A DNA stretch of 64,000 bases, from the NCBI RefSeq assembly GCF_014621695.1, contig NZ_CP061281.1, positions 5,580,001 to 5,644,000 of the forward strand. The letters are read 5' to 3'. The stretch comes from Streptomyces xanthii. Lineage in GTDB: Bacteria > Actinomycetota > Actinomycetes > Streptomycetales > Streptomycetaceae. The notes beneath the pieces were generated by a model. That model saw nothing but the letters and a program-made list of their open reading frames with translations. It had not been told where the DNA came from and did no database searches. The position numbers were made by a program, and so were the translations under genes. This document shows, one piece after another, positions 59,593-64,000 of this stretch (position 1 is the first letter of the stretch; every line of letters begins with the position of its first letter).

Positions 59593-60486
59593 GATGGCGC
59601 CGGTGAGCACGCCCTTGGTGAAGTACTTCTGCAGGAAGGGGTAGACGATCAGGATCGGCACGGTGGCGATCACCAGGACGGCCATCTGCGTCGTCTGCGG
59701 GGCGGAGACCATGCCGGCCTCGCTCAGCCCGGTGTCGGCGATCTGCGCGCCGCCGATCACGTACGTGCGCAGCACCTGGGAGAGCGGCCAGTGGTCGGAC
59801 TCCAGGTAGATCGAGGCATGGAACCAGGCGTTCCAGTAGCTGACCGCGTAGAAGAGGCCGACCACCGCCAGCGCCGCCTTCGACAGCGGGAGCACGATCC
59901 GCCAGAACACCGTCCAGTCGCCCGCGCCGTCCAGCCGGGCCGCCTCGTACAGCTCCTCCGGGATGCCCTGGAAGAAGCCGCGCAGGACGACGAGGTTGAA
60001 CACGTTGATCAGGACGGGCGCGATCAGGGCGGCGTACATGTTCTGCATGCCCAGGCCCTTGACCAGCAGGAACGCCGGGATCATGCCGGGCGGGAAGAGG
60101 AACGTGAACAGGACGACCAGCAGGACGGGCTTGCCGCCGAAGACGCCGGGCCGGCTCAGCGCGTACGCGAGGCACGCGGTGCAGGCCAGCGACACGAACG
60201 TACCGATCGCGGTGATCCCGACGCTCACGCCGAGCGCCTTCGTCACGATGCCGCCGCTGAGGATCTGCTCGTAGGCGCGCAGGGTGGGATCGGTGGGCCA
60301 CAGGACCCAGCCGCCGTTCGCCACGACCTCCTTGTTGGAGGCCAGCGACGTCGAGATGATCACCAGGAACGGGACCAGGACCAGGGCCAGGAGGACCAGG
60401 ACGGCCACGCCCTTGGCCGCCTTGGTGACCGGCTTGGGCTTCTCCATCCAGGCCGGACGGTCGACTCGGGTGGACGTGCTGCTCAC
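59584..60486 (-). CDS. Sugar ABC transporter permease (LplC/YtcP-like)
   Basis: 300 residues, six spans. The inner-membrane permease signature for ATPase docking (EAA loop) is PEELYEAARLDGAGDWTVFWRIVLP. Span pattern and length match the second permease of LplABC-like importers. GTG start overlaps the previous stop as GTGA. No ATPase gene is present in the cluster; in Streptomyces several sugar importers share the ATPase MsiK, which is the likely partner. Confidence 0.93.
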   Translation of the reverse strand: MSSTSTRVDRPAWMEKPKPVTKAAKGVAVLVLLALVLVPFLVIISTSLASNKEVVANGGWVLWPTDPTLRAYEQILSGGIVTKALGVSVGITAIGTFVSLACTACLAYALSRPGVFGGKPVLLVVLFTFLFPPGMIPAFLLVKGLGMQNMYAALIAPVLINVFNLVVLRGFFQGIPEELYEAARLDGAGDWTVFWRIVLPLSKAALAVVGLFYAVSYWNAWFHASIYLESDHWPLSQVLRTYVIGGAQIADTGLSEAGMVSAPQTTQMAVLVIATVPILIVYPFLQKYFTKGVLTGAIKS

Positions 60487-61478
60487 TTGTAGACCCCCTG
60501 CTCGCCGAGCTGGTGCGCGATGCGGTTGGCGACGAAGACGAGGAGGGCGCCGACCAGGCCCTTGAAGAGGCCGGCCGCCGTGGCGTAGCCGATGTCGCCG
60601 CCGATGATGCCCTGCCAGTAGACGAAGGTGTCGAGCACCTCGCCGACCTCCGGGCCCACCGACGGACGCTGCAGCAGCATCTGCTCGAAGCCGACGGAGA
60701 GGATGTCGCCGAGCCGCATGATCAGCAGCAGCACCACGATCGGCCGGATCGACGGCAGCGTCACGTGCCAGAAGCGGCGCCAGGGCCCGGCCCCGTCGAT
60801 CGCGGCGGCCTCGTACTGCTGCTCGTCGACCTGCATCAGGGCGGCCAGGAAGATGATCGTGCCCCAGCCGGCGTCCTTCCAGATCACCTCGGCGACCACC
60901 AGCGGCCGGTACGCGTCCGGGTTGCCGATGATGTCGACGGTGTGCAGGCCGCTGTCGCCCAGGAAGCTGTTGAGCAGGCCGGTGTCCGACAGGACCTGCT
61001 GGAACAGGGCGACGACGATCACCCACGACAGGAAGTGCGGCAGGTAGACGACGGACTGCACGAAGCGGCGCAGCAGATCCGAGGTCAGGCTGTGCAGCAG
61101 CAGCGCGATCGCGAGCGGCACCGGGAAGTAGAACACCAGCTGGAGCACGGCGATGTAGAGCGTGTTCCACGTCGCGTGCCAGAAGTCGGGGTCGCCGAAC
61201 ATCCGGCTGAAGTTCCCGAACCCGACCCAGGGGCTGCCCCACAAGCCGGCGAACGGGTCGTACTCCTTGAACGCCACGACGTTCCCGACGAAGGCGCCGT
61301 AGTGGAAGACCAGGAAGTACGCGACGCCCGGCACCATGAGCAGCAGCAGCGTGCGACTGCTCCGAAAACGTTTCCACCTGCTGTCTCGCCGGGCTGTGAC
61401 GGCATTTGTGCCGGTTTCCGGCCTGCCGGGAGAGTCAGCCACCCCGGCTTCGGGCCTTTCCTTCGCCACCGTGGGCAC
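60483..61478 (-). CDS. Sugar ABC transporter permease (LplB-like)
   Basis: 331 residues, six spans with a cytosolic N-terminus of about 40 residues. LLLLMVPGVAYFLVFHYGA begins span 1; the EAA loop is DEQQYEAAAIDGAGPWRRFW. It pairs with the next permease to form the channel. First gene of the operon, starting GTG behind a good -35/-10 pair. A LacI-like 12-mer GGAAACGTTTTC lies within its own codons 34-38 (Trp-Lys-Arg-Phe-Arg). Confidence 0.93.
   Translation of the reverse strand: MPTVAKERPEAGVADSPGRPETGTNAVTARRDSRWKRFRSSRTLLLLMVPGVAYFLVFHYGAFVGNVVAFKEYDPFAGLWGSPWVGFGNFSRMFGDPDFWHATWNTLYIAVLQLVFYFPVPLAIALLLHSLTSDLLRRFVQSVVYLPHFLSWVIVVALFQQVLSDTGLLNSFLGDSGLHTVDIIGNPDAYRPLVVAEVIWKDAGWGTIIFLAALMQVDEQQYEAAAIDGAGPWRRFWHVTLPSIRPIVVLLLIMRLGDILSVGFEQMLLQRPSVGPEVGEVLDTFVYWQGIIGGDIGYATAAGLFKGLVGALLVFVANRIAHQLGEQGVYK
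61364..61375. promoter_or_regulatory. LacI-style site inside the first permease gene
   Basis: On the coding strand GGAAACGTTTTC, 11 of 12 symmetric, with the CG centre usual in LacI-family operators. It is 100 bases inside the coding region, so it could act as a roadblock or be a codon coincidence. Confidence 0.35.
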
Positions 61479-61513
61479 GGGAACCCCTCCGTCGTTCGAA
61501 CAAGGTGAGGCGG

Positions 61514-61542
61514 AATCTAAAACGGTTACTACGGCCGGTCAA
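61514..61542 (-). promoter_or_regulatory. Promoter of the sugar ABC operon
   Basis: On the minus strand TTGACC, 17-base spacer, TAGATT, 36 bases before the first permease start. The spacer and -10 overlap AGTAACCGTTTTAG, which matches half of the perfect palindrome at 61607 (nine of fourteen positions). Confidence 0.7.
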
Positions 61543-61606
61543 CCCCCTTGGCGCAGGGAAGTATTGACCGTACTGTCATCCCGTGCCTGGCCATCTGAGG
61601 CACTGC

Positions 61607-61620
61607 TGTAACCGGTTACA
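61607..61620. promoter_or_regulatory. Perfect 14-bp palindrome, probable LacI operator
   Basis: TGTAACCGGTTACA, fully symmetric, between the divergent ABC operon and dehydrogenase gene. It is 129 bases from the operon start and 63 from the dehydrogenase start, and may control both. The binder proposed is the LacI protein at the operon end. Confidence 0.7.
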
Positions 61621-61682
61621 GAGGTTCGCCGCGACACACGCGCGACCTCGTGCGAGATCCTTGCGACGAGAGGTAGGAGCGC

Positions 61683-62687
61683 GTGACGGCACACCGACCG
61701 ACCGCGGCACTGGCCATGGGTGCCCAGGTGGTGGAGCGGGTCTTCCCGCCCGACCTGCGCGAACGGCTCGACCGCAGCGTGCGGTTGGCGGCCCCGCCGC
61801 TGACCGGGCCGCTCGACGCGCCCGAGGCGGTCGCGGCCCTCGCCGAGGCGGAGATCCTGGTCACCGGCTGGGACTGCCCGCCGCTCACCCGGGAGGTGCT
61901 CGACACGGCTCCGCGCCTGAAAGCGGTGATCCACGCGGCCGGTTCCGTACGGCCCATCGTCACGGACGCCGTCTGGGAGCGCGGGCTGCTGGTGTCCTCG
62001 GCGGCCGACGCCAACGCCGGGCCCGTCGTGGCCTACACGCTCGCCGCGATCACCTTCGCGGCGAAGGGGGCGCTGGCCACGGCCGCGGCGTACGCGACGG
62101 CCTGGCCGGGCTTCACCGAACGGGACGGGGCCGACGGGCGCACCGTCGGCATCATCGGCGCCTCCCGCATCGGACGCCGGGTCATCGAGGCCCTGCGGGC
62201 GGACGACGCGGGGTACCGGGTGCTGCTGTGCGACCCGTACGTCGACGCGGGGGAGGCGGCGCGGCTCGGAGCCGAGCGGGTCTCGCTCGCCGAGCTGTGC
62301 CGGCGCAGCACGATCGTCAGCGTGCACGCGCCGCTGCTGCCCGAGACGCGGGGCATGCTGAGCGCGGAGATGCTGGCGCTCGTGCCGGACGGGGGGACCG
62401 TGATCAACACGGCGCGGGGCGCGCTGGTCGACAACGAGGCGCTGGCCGTGGAGTGTTCCGCCGGGCGGCTGTCGGCCTACCTCGACGTCACGTGGCCCGA
62501 GCCCCTGCCCTCCGGGCATCCGCTGCTCGGGCTGCCCAACGTGCTCGTCACTCCGCATGTGGCCGGGGCGCAGGGGAGCGAGGTGCGGCGGCTCGGGGTG
62601 TTCGCCGTGGAGGAGGTCGAGCGGGTCGTCTCGGGCCTTGAGCTGCGGGGCGGTACGGGGCGGGGGGACATGGCGCGGGTCGCCTAG
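61683..62687 (+). CDS. D-isomer-specific 2-hydroxyacid dehydrogenase
   Basis: 334 residues. The NAD-binding loop is VGIIGASRIGRRVIEAL at 155-171. The catalytic triad of the family can be placed: Arg245 in NTARGALVD, Glu273 in TWPEPLPSG and His292 in TPHVAGAQ. It interconverts a 2-oxo acid and a D-2-hydroxy acid. Divergent from the sugar ABC operon across a shared palindrome, so it probably acts on a product of the imported sugar. Start is GTG. Confidence 0.92.
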   Translation: MTAHRPTAALAMGAQVVERVFPPDLRERLDRSVRLAAPPLTGPLDAPEAVAALAEAEILVTGWDCPPLTREVLDTAPRLKAVIHAAGSVRPIVTDAVWERGLLVSSAADANAGPVVAYTLAAITFAAKGALATAAAYATAWPGFTERDGADGRTVGIIGASRIGRRVIEALRADDAGYRVLLCDPYVDAGEAARLGAERVSLAELCRRSTIVSVHAPLLPETRGMLSAEMLALVPDGGTVINTARGALVDNEALAVECSAGRLSAYLDVTWPEPLPSGHPLLGLPNVLVTPHVAGAQGSEVRRLGVFAVEEVERVVSGLELRGGTGRGDMARVA

Positions 62688-62717
62688 CCGTTCGCGGGGT
62701 GCCGGTGGTTCGCGCCT

Positions 62718-62792
62718 GCGGGCCGGTGGGGCTTCTCGCGCAGTTCCCCGCGCCCCTGAAATGCAGACCCTTCGGGTCGCATTTCCCCGATG
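62718..62792. repeat. Dispersed repeat family A, copy 7 (identical to part of copy 3)
   Basis: All 75 bases are the same as 22475-22549, by direct reading. It contains the GGGGCTTCTCGCGCAGTTCC core and the GAAATGC/GCATTTC hairpin. It directly follows the dehydrogenase gene and can end its transcript. Confidence 0.9.
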
Positions 62793-62798
62793 AGCGGG

Positions 62799-62874
62799 CG
62801 CGCCCCTGGAGATGGCGCACGAAGTGCGCATCCCCAGGGGCGCGGGGAACTGCGCGACCAGCCCCCACCGGCCG
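62799..62874. repeat. Dispersed repeat family A, copy 8 (inverted next to copy 7)
   Basis: Hairpin CGCCCCTGG-GATG-CGCAC pairing with GTGCG-ATC-CCAGGGGCG, followed by the core GCGGGGAACTGCGCGACCAG and CCCCCACCGGCC. Copies 7 and 8 face each other, so core sequences form a larger inverted pair across the convergent gap. Confidence 0.85.
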
Positions 62875-62925
62875 GTGGTCGCGACCGATGGGGGCTGGGC
62901 AGATGCTGGCGTCGGCGCGTAAGCC

Positions 62926-64000
62926 TCAGCCGCGGCGGCCGTAGGACGACACGTAACCCGAGGCCGGCGAACCGACACCCGTCACGTCGTCGTAGCCGCG
63001 GACCGCCTTCAGGGACGCGTCCTTACCGAGGCTGCGAACCGAGGTGAGCAGCCCGTCAGCCGCATCGGCCCCGTTCGCGAAGTCGACCCGCGCCACCGCG
63101 AGGCCACCCTTCACCGGCTGGTCGGTGACGTCGTGGTAGACCCGCGACCCGTAGTGCCCGTAGATCACCGGGTTCGCGAACCCGATCGCGTGCCCGCCGC
63201 GCACCTGCTGCGCCAGCGCCTGCACACCCGCGATCACCGGCGCCGCCAGCGACGTACCGCCGATGCGGTACTCGTCGTAGCCGAGCGAACCGTCGGGCAG
63301 GGTCTGCGTCTGCCCCACCAGGAAGCCGGTGTTGGGGTCGGCGACCGCCGCGATGTCCGGCACGACGCGGTTCAGGCCGCCGTTGGCGCGCGCGAGCTCA
63401 CCCGGCACGACACCCTTCTGGTAGAAGGGCTGCGGGACGGTCTTGCTGGTGCCGCCGCCCGCACCGGAGGTGTACGCGCCGGGGAAGTCGGTCCAGCTCT
63501 TGCCGTCGGCCGAGAGGTTGGCCTTGAGCGTGCCCCAGCCGGTCTCCCACTGGTAGGCGTCGCCCTTGCCGACGGCCAGCGAGGTACCGCCGACGGCGGT
63601 CACCCAGGCCGAGTTGGCGGGCGTGTCGACCTGCTTCGTGCCGGTCGACGCGACGTTGTCGCCGTTGTCGCCGGACGAGAAGTAGAAGCCGATGCCCTCG
63701 ACGGCGCCGAGCTGGAACACCTGGTCGTAGGCGGTGGCCAGTTCGGGCGTCTGGTTGGCCTCGATGTCGCCCCAGGAGTTGGAGACGATGTCGGCCAGGT
63801 GCTTGTCGACGATCTTGTGCAGCGAGTCGAGCAGGTCGTCGTCGTAGCAGGATGAGGCGCCCACGTACGTGATGCCCGCCTGCGGCGCCACCGCGTGCAC
63901 GGCCTCGACGTCGAGGGTCTCCTCGCCGTACCAGCCGGCCGCGCCGCACTCCTCGGTCTTCGTGTAGTTCTTCGGCAGGACCTGGTTGAACTGGCCCTTC
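62926..64000 (-). CDS. Sedolisin-type serine-carboxyl protease (S53), N-terminus beyond window
   Basis: The last 358 residues of a secreted S53 peptidase. The catalytic Glu and Asp are in YGEETLDVEAVHAVAP, the Ser in IGGTSLAAPVIAG, and the oxyanion Asp region in FYFSSGDNGDN; the C-terminal calcium site is VRGYDDVTGVGSP. NSWGD and WVTAVGGTSLA are also family marks. The protease is expected to be made as a proenzyme with a signal peptide, both outside the window. It ends four residues after the calcium site with SSYGRRG. Confidence 0.93.
   Translation of the reverse strand, partial: KGQFNQVLPKNYTKTEECGAAGWYGEETLDVEAVHAVAPQAGITYVGASSCYDDDLLDSLHKIVDKHLADIVSNSWGDIEANQTPELATAYDQVFQLGAVEGIGFYFSSGDNGDNVASTGTKQVDTPANSAWVTAVGGTSLAVGKGDAYQWETGWGTLKANLSADGKSWTDFPGAYTSGAGGGTSKTVPQPFYQKGVVPGELARANGGLNRVVPDIAAVADPNTGFLVGQTQTLPDGSLGYDEYRIGGTSLAAPVIAGVQALAQQVRGGHAIGFANPVIYGHYGSRVYHDVTDQPVKGGLAVARVDFANGADAADGLLTSVRSLGKDASLKAVRGYDDVTGVGSPASGYVSSYGRRG

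Noticed and set aside
7911..62874. CRISPR or phage remnants to explain the repeats
   Set aside because: Repeats are dispersed, not regularly spaced, have no spacers, and no cas, integrase or transposase gene is present.
1..64000. Biosynthetic gene cluster
   Set aside because: The AfsR-like regulator, exporters, PhzF-like genes and the ABM domain are suggestive, but no synthase, synthetase or cyclase core enzyme is present.
1..64000. tRNA genes
   Set aside because: The gaps I read through show no cloverleaf with the GGTTCGAATCC-type T arm; the only structural RNA recognised is RNase P RNA.

Overview
The window is a piece of a very GC-rich actinobacterial chromosome, almost certainly a Streptomyces. 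Codons nearly always end in G or C, GTG starts are common, several promoters look leaderless, Tat-plus-lipobox signals are frequent, and many gene families (DUF6243, DUF6153, an AfsR-like regulator, the globin-monooxygenase chimera) are typical of the genus. I see 64 protein genes (two cut by the window edges) and one RNA gene, RNase P RNA. I see no tRNA or rRNA gene, transposase, prophage, CRISPR array or biosynthetic gene cluster.

Region by region. 0-6 kb: the end of an unknown gene, a Streptomyces protein of unknown function, a siderophore-binding lipoprotein behind an iron box, then the Nif3 / zinc-ribbon / histidine-phosphatase row, in which the phosphatase lacks the RNase H half usual in relatives. 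5.4-12 kb: eda, yaaA, a monooxygenase-globin chimera, an RNase II-type exonuclease, a MerR regulator with a membrane partner, and a self-regulating DUF4260/TetR pair. 12-16 kb: rnpB followed by a nuclease-helicase, a membrane-anchored helical protein and a glycosyltransferase. 16-30 kb: mostly housekeeping or accessory enzymes (MOSC, MazG-like, kinase-like, DoxX, PhzF, SDR, PhoD, Gfo/Idh), a Bcr/CflA exporter, a serine hydrolase, an Rsm22 methyltransferase, a DUF6243/TetR divergent pair with three operators, and a primase-polymerase-like protein.

30-36 kb is an iron block: efeO-efeB-efeU (iron uptake with a DyP peroxidase) behind an iron box, a second PhzF-like gene divergent from it, a heme oxygenase and map. 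36-47 kb holds an MFS exporter, an F420 reductase, a site-2 protease, a large AfsR-like regulator, a drug-type ABC exporter and panB. 47-55 kb holds two further MFS exporters (one followed by a TetR gene), a membrane-anchored endonuclease/phosphatase-fold protein, and a copper-type pair (multicopper oxidase and His/Met-rich DUF6153). 55-64 kb holds an amino-acid permease, a four-gene sugar ABC operon ending in its LacI regulator, a divergent 2-hydroxyacid dehydrogenase and the end of a sedolisin protease.

The most unusual non-coding content is a dispersed intergenic repeat family (eight copies in the window, two sharing an identical 75-base stretch) built around a G-rich core and stable hairpins, often where terminators belong. 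Other sequence-level signals are a second palindromic repeat type, well-formed TetR, MerR and LacI operators placed on recognisable promoters, two CTG start codons inside 4-base overlaps, and several short tandem repeats.
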